A DNA stretch of 64,000 nucleotides, from the NCBI GenBank assembly GCA_947494645.1, contig CANLVO010000001.1:1364001-1428000 (forward strand). The letters run 5' to 3'. This DNA is from an uncultured Litoreibacter sp. GTDB taxonomy: Bacteria; Pseudomonadota; Alphaproteobacteria; Rhodobacterales; Rhodobacteraceae. Position numbers and translations under genes: made by a program. Positions 8,636 to 16,935 of the stretch are shown piece by piece; the first letter of the stretch is position 1; the number at the start of each line of letters is the position of its first letter. Below the pieces are notes generated by a model. It was not told the DNA's origin and ran no database searches. It was given only the letters and a program-made list of their open reading frames with translations.

Positions 8636-9844
8636 CTAGGCGCGACGCAGCGCCAACACCGCGTTCAAACCGCCGAAAGCAAACGCATTCGACAAAACGA
8701 CGTCAACCTGAGCATCCCGCGCCTCATTGGGCACGACGTCCAATGCGCATTCCGGGTCCGGCTCTTCATAGCCAATTGTAGGGGCGATGACCCCGTCCTT
8801 CAGCGCCATGATGCAAGCCAACAGCTCAATAGCGCCGGTGCCGCCGATCACGTGGCCATGCATGGATTTGGTTGAGGACATCATAAGATTGTCTGCATGA
8901 GCTCCAAACGCATCTGAGACGGCTGCGCATTCCGTCTTGTCATTGGCCGTGGTGCCCGTGCCATGGGCGTTTATGTAACCCACCTCTGCGGGGTTGATCT
9001 TTGCGTCCTTCATAGCGCCGGAAATCGCGCGTGCAGCCCCTTGGCGAGACGGCATGACAATGTCTGAGGCGTCCGAGGTCATCGCAAACCCGACCACCTC
9101 TGCCAGAATTTCGGCCCCGCGCGCCTTGGCAAATTCGTAGTCTTCCATGACGAAAACCGCCGCCCCTTCGCCCTGCACCATGCCATTGCGGTTGGCGCAA
9201 AACGGGCGACACGCGTCCTTGGACATGACCCGCAGCCCTTCCCACGCTTTGACCCCACCGAAACACAGCATGGATTCGGAGCCACCTGTAATCATCACCT
9301 TGGCCATGCCGGAGCGGATGAAATTGAATGCCTGCCCCATCGCATGATTGGAGGACGCACAGGCCGTCGCCACTGTGAAGCTTGGCCCTTTGAGGTTGTA
9401 ATTCATCGAGACGTGGCTGGCGGCGGCGTTGTTCATCAGCTTGGGGACGACAAACGGGTGAACCCGGTTTTTGCCTTCCTCATAGACCGCACGGTAATTC
9501 TCGTCTTGGGTGTTCAGCCCGCCACCGGACGTGCCCAGAATGACCCCAGATTGCGCAGCAAGCTCGCCTTGAAAAACCAAGCCTGACTGGCTGATGGCTT
9601 CGCGGGCCGCATGAAGCGTGAACTGCGTAAACCGATCATAGAGGGAGATTTCCTGACGGTTGAATTCCTGCTGCGGATCATAGCCACGCACCTGTCCGCC
9701 GATCTGGATCGCGAGGCGCTCAACGTCGCGGATATCTAGGGGACCAATGCCGCAACGGCCCTCCCGGAACGCCTCAAACGTGTCCGCTGCCGAACTGGCG
9801 AGCGCGTTTATCGTGCCCTGCCCGGTGATGACAACCCGGTTCAT
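8636..9844 (-). CDS. Beta-ketoacyl-ACP synthase (FabF-like)
   Basis: A complete 402-residue condensing enzyme. The catalytic triad is visible as Cys162 in TVATACASSNHAMG, His294 in NAHGTGT and His331 in KSMHGHVIGGTGA. It elongates acyl-ACP with malonyl-ACP in the cytosol. The last motif reads MHGH instead of the usual MTGH. It is the third gene of an lpxD-acp-KAS unit, three bases after the ACP stop. That context suggests a specialised KAS making a lipid A or very long chain acyl group rather than the housekeeping FabF. Confidence 0.85.
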   Translation of the reverse strand: MNRVVITGQGTINALASSAADTFEAFREGRCGIGPLDIRDVERLAIQIGGQVRGYDPQQEFNRQEISLYDRFTQFTLHAAREAISQSGLVFQGELAAQSGVILGTSGGGLNTQDENYRAVYEEGKNRVHPFVVPKLMNNAAASHVSMNYNLKGPSFTVATACASSNHAMGQAFNFIRSGMAKVMITGGSESMLCFGGVKAWEGLRVMSKDACRPFCANRNGMVQGEGAAVFVMEDYEFAKARGAEILAEVVGFAMTSDASDIVMPSRQGAARAISGAMKDAKINPAEVGYINAHGTGTTANDKTECAAVSDAFGAHADNLMMSSTKSMHGHVIGGTGAIELLACIMALKDGVIAPTIGYEEPDPECALDVVPNEARDAQVDVVLSNAFAFGGLNAVLALRRA

Positions 9845-9847
9845 CGC

Positions 9848-10114
9848 TCAGCTCTTTTGCTCTGCCACAAGGCCTTCTACGGCGGCGATCACGCTTGCCA
9901 CGCTGGAGACATCAAAGGCACTTGCCTCGGGCTCATTGGCGTTGAACGGCACGGAGATATCGAAAGCCTCCTCGATAGCGAAGATGCTTTCCACAAGGCC
10001 CAACGAGTCGATCCCAAGATCCTCCAGCGACGCCTCCATCGAGATGTCGGACACCTCAAGCACCGCCTGCTCGGCGATGATCTTGACCACCTGATCTTTT
10101 ACGCTGGCTGCCAT
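9848..10114 (-). CDS. Dedicated acyl carrier protein (AcpXL-like)
   Basis: An 88-residue acyl carrier protein with the phosphopantetheine site in EDLGIDSLGLVESIFAIEE (Ser37). The FAIEEAFDISVPF segment resembles AcpXL, the carrier for the very long hydroxy acyl chain of lipid A in alphaproteobacteria, more than housekeeping AcpP. The ATG at 10114 is chosen because AAGGA lies about 12 bases upstream; a longer frame to 10144 lacks support. It lies between lpxD and the ketoacyl synthase on the same strand. Substrate is inferred. Confidence 0.8.
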   Translation of the reverse strand: MAASVKDQVVKIIAEQAVLEVSDISMEASLEDLGIDSLGLVESIFAIEEAFDISVPFNANEPEASAFDVSSVASVIAAVEGLVAEQKS

Positions 10115-10187
10115 CTCGTGTGTTGTCCTTGGAGCTCGTTGCACTTGTGCCTTGCATTTAAGCGGCTTTAGGCAAATTTGCGAGTGC

Positions 10188-11261
10188 CTATTTTTCGTCC
10201 CTAGCGGCGGATTGCTGGGCTTTCATGAAACGCGGCAGGCGACGCAGCGCCTTTTGCATATCGACATGCGTTTCCATCTTTACCGCCGGGTAACCCAGGA
10301 TCACGCGGCCTGCCGGCACGTTGGTGAGTATTTTGCTTCCACCGCCCGCGATCACATCGTCGCCGATGAAGATGTTATCGGACACCCCGCATTGGCCGCC
10401 CAGCACAACCCGGTCACCAAACTTGACCGAACCCGCCACCCCGGTTTGCCCACAGAGCAGACAGTCTTTGCCGACCTGAACGTTGTGTCCGAGATGCACG
10501 AGATTATCGAGCTTGGTGCCGTTGCCCACCTCGGTGGCCCGGATCGTGCCACGGTCGATGGTGGCGTTGGCCCCGACCTCGACATCATCGCCGATGATCA
10601 CCCCGCCCAAGGAATGGATGCGGGTCCAGCTTTGCTGCGCCGCGTCACCTGTGTCGCCCAGCGACTTGCGGGCGTTTTCCACGGCGGATTTCTCAGGGGT
10701 GACGAAGGAGAACCCGTCTGCGCCGATAACCGCACCGGGTTGCGCGATGAGCCTGTCGCCGATGGCCACGTTTGGGCCGATCCTGACGCCGGGCAGGATC
10801 AGCGCGTCCGCGCCCAGCGTGGTGTCATGCGCGATGCTGACATGGGACGCGATGCGGGCGTTGGCCCCTATGCGAACCCCACGACCGATCACCACCAGCG
10901 GGCCGATTGCGGCATTCGCGCCGATCTCCGCGCTGTCGTCGATCACGGCGGTAGGATGGATGCCGGGGGCGATTTCTGGGCCGCCATCGAGCATCTTGGT
11001 CAGCCCGGACATGGCGTAGCGCGGGCGTGGCACGAAAATTGCGGCTTTCAGCCCGAGCTCTGACCAATCGGCCCCGTCCCACAGGATCGCCGCCTGCGCT
11101 TTGCCATCGGACAGGCGCGCGCCATATTTGGGATCCATCGCAATCGCGAGCGCATCTGCCGCTGCGTCCTGCGGCTCGGAGGCGTGGGTGATGCTCAGCT
11201 CACCGTCGCCCTCAAAGCGGGCGCCGAGGGCGGTTGCGATCTGCGATATGGAGTAGCTCAT
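10188..11261 (-). CDS. lpxD: UDP-3-O-(3-hydroxyacyl)glucosamine N-acyltransferase (LpxD)
   Basis: A 357-residue LpxD with the N-terminal sugar-binding domain (SISQIATALGARFEGDGEL, residues 3-21) and a long left-handed beta helix of hexapeptide repeats in the middle. The HNVQVGKDCLLCGQTGVAG block is characteristic. LpxD transfers a hydroxyacyl chain from ACP to the glucosamine nitrogen in lipid A synthesis. In most genomes it lies with bamA, fabZ and lpxA. Here it heads an lpxD-acp-KAS unit instead, so it may be a second copy with its own acyl donor. Confidence 0.85.
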   Translation of the reverse strand: MSYSISQIATALGARFEGDGELSITHASEPQDAAADALAIAMDPKYGARLSDGKAQAAILWDGADWSELGLKAAIFVPRPRYAMSGLTKMLDGGPEIAPGIHPTAVIDDSAEIGANAAIGPLVVIGRGVRIGANARIASHVSIAHDTTLGADALILPGVRIGPNVAIGDRLIAQPGAVIGADGFSFVTPEKSAVENARKSLGDTGDAAQQSWTRIHSLGGVIIGDDVEVGANATIDRGTIRATEVGNGTKLDNLVHLGHNVQVGKDCLLCGQTGVAGSVKFGDRVVLGGQCGVSDNIFIGDDVIAGGGSKILTNVPAGRVILGYPAVKMETHVDMQKALRRLPRFMKAQQSAARDEK

Positions 11262-11328
11262 GTGACAGGCCTTCGCATTGCTGCGCGGCACCCCGGCAGG
11301 GCCCCGCGCCTTGCGCAGAGGTTTAGGC

Positions 11329-12933
11329 CTAAACGGTTGTCAAGGTAACCCCTGCCTCGGTCAGGGCGGAGAAAATACGCTGATCGCGTCCGTAGACATC
11401 GCCACGATATTGCGCCTGACCTTTGGCATCGACCCAAGCCGTGAAATAGGCCAGATGCACAGGCAGCGGTGCTGCCAGATCGACGCGGCGCTCTTTGCCG
11501 GTGCGCAGCTTGCCTTGGAAGAACCCTTCGGGGTCCCGCTCCTGCGCAGACAGCAAAGCATAGGCGAACTCGAACGGTTTGTGCACGCGTACGCAGCCAT
11601 GCGAGTAGGCGCGTTGCTCGTGACCGAACAGCGACTTGGACGGCGTGTCATGCAGGTAGATGTTGTACTTGTTCGGGAACATGAACTTCACCAGCCCCAG
11701 CGCATTGGTCTGCGAGGGCGGCTGCTTCATCGAATACGGGAAAGTTCGCGCATTATACTTCGCGAAGTTGATATTGCCCCGGTTCACCGGCTTGCCGTTG
11801 CGCCCGATGATCTGGATGTGCTGCACCGCGCTGCGGTTGCGTTGCAGCATGGGCAGATATTCCTTCGTAGTGATTGAGCGCGGCACGTACCATGACGGGT
11901 TGATCACCATATGCTCCATCACGTCGGAAAATTCCGGCGTTTTGCGGTCCTCATCGGTTTTGCCGATGACAACACGGGAGCGGAAGGTAGAGCGCCCCTT
12001 TTCAATGATGTCGACATGGAAGTCCGGCAGGTTCACCCAGACATGTTTGTCTTCGAGCGGCTTTGGCGCCCAGCGGTTGCGCTCCATTGCAACCAGCACC
12101 TGGCCCAAACGGTAGTCAATGTCGCGGTTCACCTCGCGGATGGTCCCTGCCCCGGCCACACCATCCGTGGCCAGCCCATGTGCGATCTGGAATTTCTGAA
12201 CAGCATTTTGCAGGGCGCGGTCGTAGGTCTGGCTAGCCGAGCGTCGCAGGAACCCCATGCGGATCATCCGGTTGCGCAATTGCACAACAGCGGCCCCACT
12301 ATTGCCAGGCTTGAGAGACTTTGCGCCGACCCGCTCGCCCCAGCCGCCTGAGGCGATCAGCTTTTCAAGGCGACGCTTCTCTTTTTGAAGGCGCACATAT
12401 TCCGGTTTGCGCGGCGCGAGGCCTTTCATGAACTTCACCGGGTTGGCGGCAACAAAGTCATGCAGGGTCTGGGTCCGGTCGTAGCGCGGCACCTCCACAA
12501 CGATGGAGGTGTCGATATCGGCGGGGTTCACAACGCCGGAACGCAAATCATCCGCATAGGCAAGAAACGCCCGGGCGGCCTCCACCTCGGCGGCGCCGCG
12601 GTCCTTGGCGGTCCGTGCGGCCCCAAACTGCGCGCGCAAGGCGGCCCCATTATACCGTGTCTCCGGAAGGCCGTGATCTTTTGCAGAAGCAAGCGCTCTG
12701 AGCAATGCACCCCGACGTCGACCATCGGCCTGCGAGACGAAAATAGGTTTGAAATTCCGCGCTCTATAGAAGGCGGCGATTTGCGGATCAGTGGAGCTGG
12801 CCTCGGCAATGGATTGCTTCATCGCTGTCACGGCAGCATCTGCGCGACCAAGCCCAAAGCCCGGCAGAACCAGCGAAACGGCGCTGGCCGAAATCATTTT
12901 GAGGGTTAATCGACGTGTAAAAAGAGCACTCAT
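11329..12933 (-). CDS. L,D-transpeptidase with peptidoglycan-binding domain (YcbB/LdtD-like)
   Basis: A 534-residue exported enzyme. An N-terminal signal (RRLTLKMISASAVSLVLPG) is twin-arginine-like but could be Sec. A scaffold domain is followed by a PG_binding_1 repeat (VVQLRNRMIRMGF to FQIAHGLATDGVAG, roughly residues 210-265). The YkuD catalytic domain has its nucleophile Cys447 in YSHGCVRVHKP. It forms 3-3 cross-links in murein or anchors proteins to it. It is divergent from a DUF882 protein, the same pairing as E. coli ycbB-ycbK, whose products make and cut such links. Confidence 0.88.
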   Translation of the reverse strand: MSALFTRRLTLKMISASAVSLVLPGFGLGRADAAVTAMKQSIAEASSTDPQIAAFYRARNFKPIFVSQADGRRRGALLRALASAKDHGLPETRYNGAALRAQFGAARTAKDRGAAEVEAARAFLAYADDLRSGVVNPADIDTSIVVEVPRYDRTQTLHDFVAANPVKFMKGLAPRKPEYVRLQKEKRRLEKLIASGGWGERVGAKSLKPGNSGAAVVQLRNRMIRMGFLRRSASQTYDRALQNAVQKFQIAHGLATDGVAGAGTIREVNRDIDYRLGQVLVAMERNRWAPKPLEDKHVWVNLPDFHVDIIEKGRSTFRSRVVIGKTDEDRKTPEFSDVMEHMVINPSWYVPRSITTKEYLPMLQRNRSAVQHIQIIGRNGKPVNRGNINFAKYNARTFPYSMKQPPSQTNALGLVKFMFPNKYNIYLHDTPSKSLFGHEQRAYSHGCVRVHKPFEFAYALLSAQERDPEGFFQGKLRTGKERRVDLAAPLPVHLAYFTAWVDAKGQAQYRGDVYGRDQRIFSALTEAGVTLTTV

Positions 12934-13235
12934 TGTAGTCCCCGATTGTTTGGCAGCCTTATATGGTGTCTATTAAAAATCCTCCCGCGCGAGAGTCCAC
13001 TCACAAAACGCGGATATTTGAAGCTTTCGTCGGGGGCGTTGCCGTATGGGCACCCTGCGAGAAATTCGCAATTCGCCCCCGTCTTGCGCGAGATTTCGCT
13101 CATTGGTCAGTTTTTTAACCCGTAAATGAGAGACTGCCCTTGGTCCAACAGAGAGGCTATGTCATAACGCTGCCATCTGGGGAAAATTATCACGTGGCTG
13201 CTTGCGGCGGCCGGGGCAAACGGGACAGAAATCGC
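12934..13235. other. Intergenic region between divergent cell-wall genes
   Basis: About 300 bases between the L,D-transpeptidase and DUF882 genes. It must hold both promoters, but no clear sigma-70 pair or operator stands out. A frame open from 13140 runs into the DUF882 gene, but its first 32 residues do not look like a signal peptide, so I treat them as non-coding. No RNA gene or repeat was recognised. Confidence 0.5.
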
Positions 13236-13805
13236 ATGACCAAGAGTAATTCGGTGAGCGTGACACGGCGCGCGCTACTAGGTGCATTTGCGGCAACGGC
13301 GGTGACAGCCGCCCCAGTTTATTCAAACGCGTTCGGGTTCTTGAGAGGTGCGGGTGACGTGCGCCGGATCAAGATGTTCTCCGGACGTACCGGCGAAACC
13401 ATCGACATGATCTACTGGATCGAAGGTGAGTACATCAAAGAGGCGCTGAAGGAAGTAAATTACTTCATGCGTGACTGGCGCCAAGATGCAGCCATCTCGA
13501 TGGATACCCGCACGATCGACATCATGTCCGCCTCTCACAACCTGCTGGATGCGTCAGAGCCATTCACGTTGCTGTCTGGTTACCGTTCCCCAAAAACCAA
13601 TGCGATGTTGCGCTCGCGCTCTCGCGGTGTGGCGAAGAACTCGCTGCACATGAAAGGTCAGGCTGCTGACCTGCGGTTGCGCTCCCGCTCTGTCGGGCAG
13701 ATTGCCCGCGCTGCGGCATCCTGTTCTTCGGGCGGCGTTGGTCGCTATTCCGGGTCCAACTTCGTGCATGTGGATTGCGGCGTCGTCCGCACATGGGGCC
13801 GGTAA
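13236..13805 (+). CDS. DUF882 / M15-like murein peptidase (YcbK/MepK family)
   Basis: A 189-residue exported protein with a twin-arginine type signal (VTRRALLGAFAATAVTAAP). The mature domain keeps the zinc-peptidase features of the DUF882/M15 family: SLHMKGQAADLRL, supplying His and Asp, and NFVHVDCG, supplying the last His. E. coli MepK of this family cuts 3-3 cross-links made by L,D-transpeptidases, and here the gene is divergent from one. The ATG at 13236 places the Arg pair correctly. A strong terminator follows. Confidence 0.85.
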   Translation: MTKSNSVSVTRRALLGAFAATAVTAAPVYSNAFGFLRGAGDVRRIKMFSGRTGETIDMIYWIEGEYIKEALKEVNYFMRDWRQDAAISMDTRTIDIMSASHNLLDASEPFTLLSGYRSPKTNAMLRSRSRGVAKNSLHMKGQAADLRLRSRSVGQIARAAASCSSGGVGRYSGSNFVHVDCGVVRTWGR

Positions 13806-13829
13806 ACGCCCCTGCCCATACCCTGAGCA

Positions 13830-13857
13830 AAGCCGCCTTCGAGGCGGCTTTTTCTTT
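13830..13857 (+). terminator. Rho-independent terminator after DUF882 gene
   Basis: An eight-base-pair stem AGCCGCCT/AGGCGGCT with a TCG loop (13831-13849), followed directly by TTTTT and a second T cluster. It sits 26 bases after the DUF882 stop and before ackA. Confidence 0.85.
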
Positions 13858-13895
13858 GGCCCCACCTGTTTCTTGACCGCCTGAGGTTTCTTTCA

Positions 13896-15071
13896 ATGAA
13901 TGACGTTGTCCTGACCCTGAACGCTGGCTCTTCGAGCCTGAAATTTGCACTTCACGCGGTAGACGCCCCATTGGTCCCGGTCTTGCGAGGTAAGGTGACC
14001 AGGCTGAAACGTGCGCCCGCGTTCTCGGTGAGTGTTCCGAAAGAGGCGAACCTACCGCTGCCAACGCTGGCGCTGGACTGCACCCATGAGGAAGCGACGG
14101 TGATCTTGCTCGACTGGCTCACAGAACACGCGGCCCAGCATGCAATCCGCGCCGTTGGACACCGTGTTGTGCATGGCGGCACAATCTTCGACGGCCCGAC
14201 GCGGGTCGACGCGGATAAGCTGGCGCAGATGGCTGAGCTGACGCCTCTGGCCCCGCTGCACCAACCGCACAACCTTGCCGCAGTTCGCCTGATTGCACAG
14301 CGCAGTCCCGACCTGCCGCAGGTGGCGTGTTTCGACACCAGCTTTCACGCCACCCAACCTGAGGTGAACAGGCTCTTCGCCCTGCCCTATGACATGTCGC
14401 AGCAAGGCCTGCTGCGCTACGGGTTTCATGGATTGTCTTATGAGTTCATCGCCTCGACCCTGCCCGAGCATCTGGGCACAGAGGCCGATGGGCGGGTGGT
14501 CGTCGCGCATCTGGGCAACGGGGCAAGCCTGTGTGCATTGAAAGACCAAAAGAGCGTGGCCACGACGATGGGCTTTACCGCGCTCGATGGGCTGGTGATG
14601 GGGCGCCGCTCGGGCCGGATCGACCCGGGCGTGATCCTCTACCTCGTACAACAGCGCGGGATGAGCGTGCCTGAGATTGACGCCCTGCTGTATCAGCAAT
14701 CCGGGCTGTTGGGCGTGTCCGGCATCTCGAACGCGATGCAGGACCTCGAGGCCAGCGACGATCCGCGGGCCAAGCTGGCGATTGATCTCTTTTGCTACCG
14801 CGCCGCTTGTGAGATTGCCGGGCTGATCCCGGCCATTGGCGGGCTGGACGCGCTGATCTTTACCGCGGGTATTGGCGAGAACTCTGCCGCCACGCGGCAG
14901 GCGATTTGCGACCAGTTGAGCTGGTTGGGCGTTGAAGTGGATCGGTTTGCCAATGAGAACGGCGCTGTCGTAATTTCGACGCCCGAGGCGTCCTGCAAGG
15001 TACTGGTGGTGCCGACCAATGAGGACGCGGTGATCGCGCAATCAACGATCCGCATCGCCGACCTGACTTGA
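13896..15071 (+). CDS. ackA: Acetate/propionate family kinase
   Basis: A 391-residue ASKHA-fold kinase with the ackA signatures LTLNAGSSSLKFAL at the N-terminus, VACFDTSFHATQPE and LLRYGFHGLSYEFI, and the C-terminal IFTAGIGENSA block. It interconverts acetate plus ATP with acetyl phosphate. Propionate is also possible. No phosphotransacetylase gene lies beside it, so the partner pta must be elsewhere. A GAGG site lies about 10 bases before the ATG. It precedes a minus-strand tRNA gene. Confidence 0.9.
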   Translation: MNDVVLTLNAGSSSLKFALHAVDAPLVPVLRGKVTRLKRAPAFSVSVPKEANLPLPTLALDCTHEEATVILLDWLTEHAAQHAIRAVGHRVVHGGTIFDGPTRVDADKLAQMAELTPLAPLHQPHNLAAVRLIAQRSPDLPQVACFDTSFHATQPEVNRLFALPYDMSQQGLLRYGFHGLSYEFIASTLPEHLGTEADGRVVVAHLGNGASLCALKDQKSVATTMGFTALDGLVMGRRSGRIDPGVILYLVQQRGMSVPEIDALLYQQSGLLGVSGISNAMQDLEASDDPRAKLAIDLFCYRAACEIAGLIPAIGGLDALIFTAGIGENSAATRQAICDQLSWLGVEVDRFANENGAVVISTPEASCKVLVVPTNEDAVIAQSTIRIADLT

Positions 15072-15134
15072 TTTAATCCTGTGAAAGCCAGCATTTGCGC
15101 GGGCTTCCGAGACGTCTGCGCGGTCAAGGAAAGT

Positions 15135-15211
<77 letters not shown>

Positions 15212-15387
15212 GTGCCCCGCTGCTATACGCTGGCGGCGCGAGGCTTTCAACGGCGATTTCGCCCCGCCAAGGCCCCCTACTTTCGCGAAGGCGCAATTTA
15301 TGGTAAGGTATGCGCGTCGTTTAAGACATTTTAGAACCAGCGCCCATTTATTTTTAGGGCCTACATTTTTAGTTGAAGGAATTTCGT

Positions 15388-16911
15388 ATGGCTACGCTCC
15401 ATCACGGGTTGACCCGCTTTGACCTTTTCACAAAAGCCTGCGCAGACGGCGACGCGACAAACGCCGATGTGCTGCCGCAAAGCTTTGGCAGGCTGTTTGG
15501 CAAACATGCAAAAGAGCATCTGATCTGGCAGGACCACAAGCCCAAAGAAGATCGCGACTACGACGCGCTGATCGGCCTCTATGTCAAATTACTGCATGAC
15601 ATCAAAGTCGGCGCGGCCAGCACTGGCAAAGGTGCCGAGGCCGGGATGACTTTCTTTGGTCAGTTCATTGACCATGACGTCACGTTGGATGCCACCTCGG
15701 CGATTGGGACCAAGATTGATCCGCGTTCGGTGCGCAATGTGCGCACCCCCAATCTAGACCTTGATTGCGTGTATGGCGACGGGCCGGAGGCGTCGCCGCA
15801 TCTTTATGGCTCGGTGAAGGTCGGCAAGGAGACCCATGGCGAGTTTCTGGTATTCGGTCGCGAGGACAACACGCTTGATCTGGCCCGTACCCGCGAAGGG
15901 GTGGCCCTGATCGGGGATCACCGCAATGACGAGAATATCTTCGTCAGCCAAATTCAGGGTGCCTTTATCTGCCTGCACAACATTCTGATGGCCGAGGTTT
16001 TCAAGGGCGGCAAGATGAAGGACGACATCGAACACTGCGCACATATGGGGGTCGACCCGCATGTCTGGCATGACACGGTGGTCCCGAAGTTCCGCAATTT
16101 CGAGGAAGTCCGCCGCTTTATCCGGCTGCATTACCAATGGCTGGTTCTAAAGCGCTTCCTGCCTGCTTTCGTCACTGAAGAGGCTATTCATGCGGCCAAG
16201 GGCGGGGCGTTTCCCGCGAACGCGCCGATCATGCCCGCTGAGTTTTCTGTGGCGGGGTTCCGTTTCGGACATGCGACCGTGCAGCCGACCTACCGGTTGA
16301 ACCCCGGCGAGGAGCGAATCCGCCTGTTCAAAGCCCAAGGCTTCCAGCCGCGCCACAAGGACTTCAACATTTGCGACTTTGGTGCGTTCTTTGGCCCCGA
16401 CGCAGACCCCGCGCGGCCCGTCGGTCTTGGCATGGCGGACGAGCTGTTCACCCTGCCTTTTGTCGGCAATGACATCACCTTCCAGGACTTCCCGGGCGTC
16501 GTGGTCAAAGACCCACACCGCGCCAATCTGGGGCTGCGCAACATCCTGCGAGATCGCTTCGCTTTCTCGCTGGAATCGGGCCAGACGCTGTCGAACCGCT
16601 TTGGCACACATGTGTTGCCCGTCCCCAAAACTCTGGCAGATGCCGGGATCACGCGGACACCGCTTTGGTTCTACTGTTTGGAAGAAGCGGAAAAAAGCGG
16701 CGAGGGCAAACTCGACGGGGTTGGCGGACGGATTGTGGCGGGCACGATCATCAACCTGCTGCGTCAGGACCCGATGAGCGTCTACCATATCCTCGACGAA
16801 TTCGAGCCCTACAAAGGCCTCGGCGGCAAGAACATGACCATGTCGCATCTGATGAAATTCGTCGAGAAACACCGCGAGATCCCGAACCGGGAAACGCTTT
16901 TCAACGGGTAA
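15388..16911 (+). CDS. Animal-type haem peroxidase family protein
   Basis: A 507-residue member of the peroxidase-cyclooxygenase superfamily. The distal haem histidine lies in FFGQFIDHDVTLD (His96) and the proximal one in FRFGHATVQPTY (His295). RNVRTPNLDLDCVYGDGP is a family-typical calcium/haem region segment. No signal peptide is visible, so it may be cytosolic or exported by another route. Substrates in bacteria are poorly known; halide oxidation is possible. AAGGA lies upstream of the ATG at 15388. It is monocistronic and converges on sufS. Confidence 0.85.
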   Translation: MATLHHGLTRFDLFTKACADGDATNADVLPQSFGRLFGKHAKEHLIWQDHKPKEDRDYDALIGLYVKLLHDIKVGAASTGKGAEAGMTFFGQFIDHDVTLDATSAIGTKIDPRSVRNVRTPNLDLDCVYGDGPEASPHLYGSVKVGKETHGEFLVFGREDNTLDLARTREGVALIGDHRNDENIFVSQIQGAFICLHNILMAEVFKGGKMKDDIEHCAHMGVDPHVWHDTVVPKFRNFEEVRRFIRLHYQWLVLKRFLPAFVTEEAIHAAKGGAFPANAPIMPAEFSVAGFRFGHATVQPTYRLNPGEERIRLFKAQGFQPRHKDFNICDFGAFFGPDADPARPVGLGMADELFTLPFVGNDITFQDFPGVVVKDPHRANLGLRNILRDRFAFSLESGQTLSNRFGTHVLPVPKTLADAGITRTPLWFYCLEEAEKSGEGKLDGVGGRIVAGTIINLLRQDPMSVYHILDEFEPYKGLGGKNMTMSHLMKFVEKHREIPNRETLFNG

Positions 16912-16935
16912 ACATGGCCTCTGCCACGGGTGCGT

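Noticed and set aside
10152-11063. Long plus-strand frame opposite lpxD
   Set aside because: It is antisense to a complete lpxD and rich in His, Asp and Gly, as expected from the complement of hexapeptide repeats.
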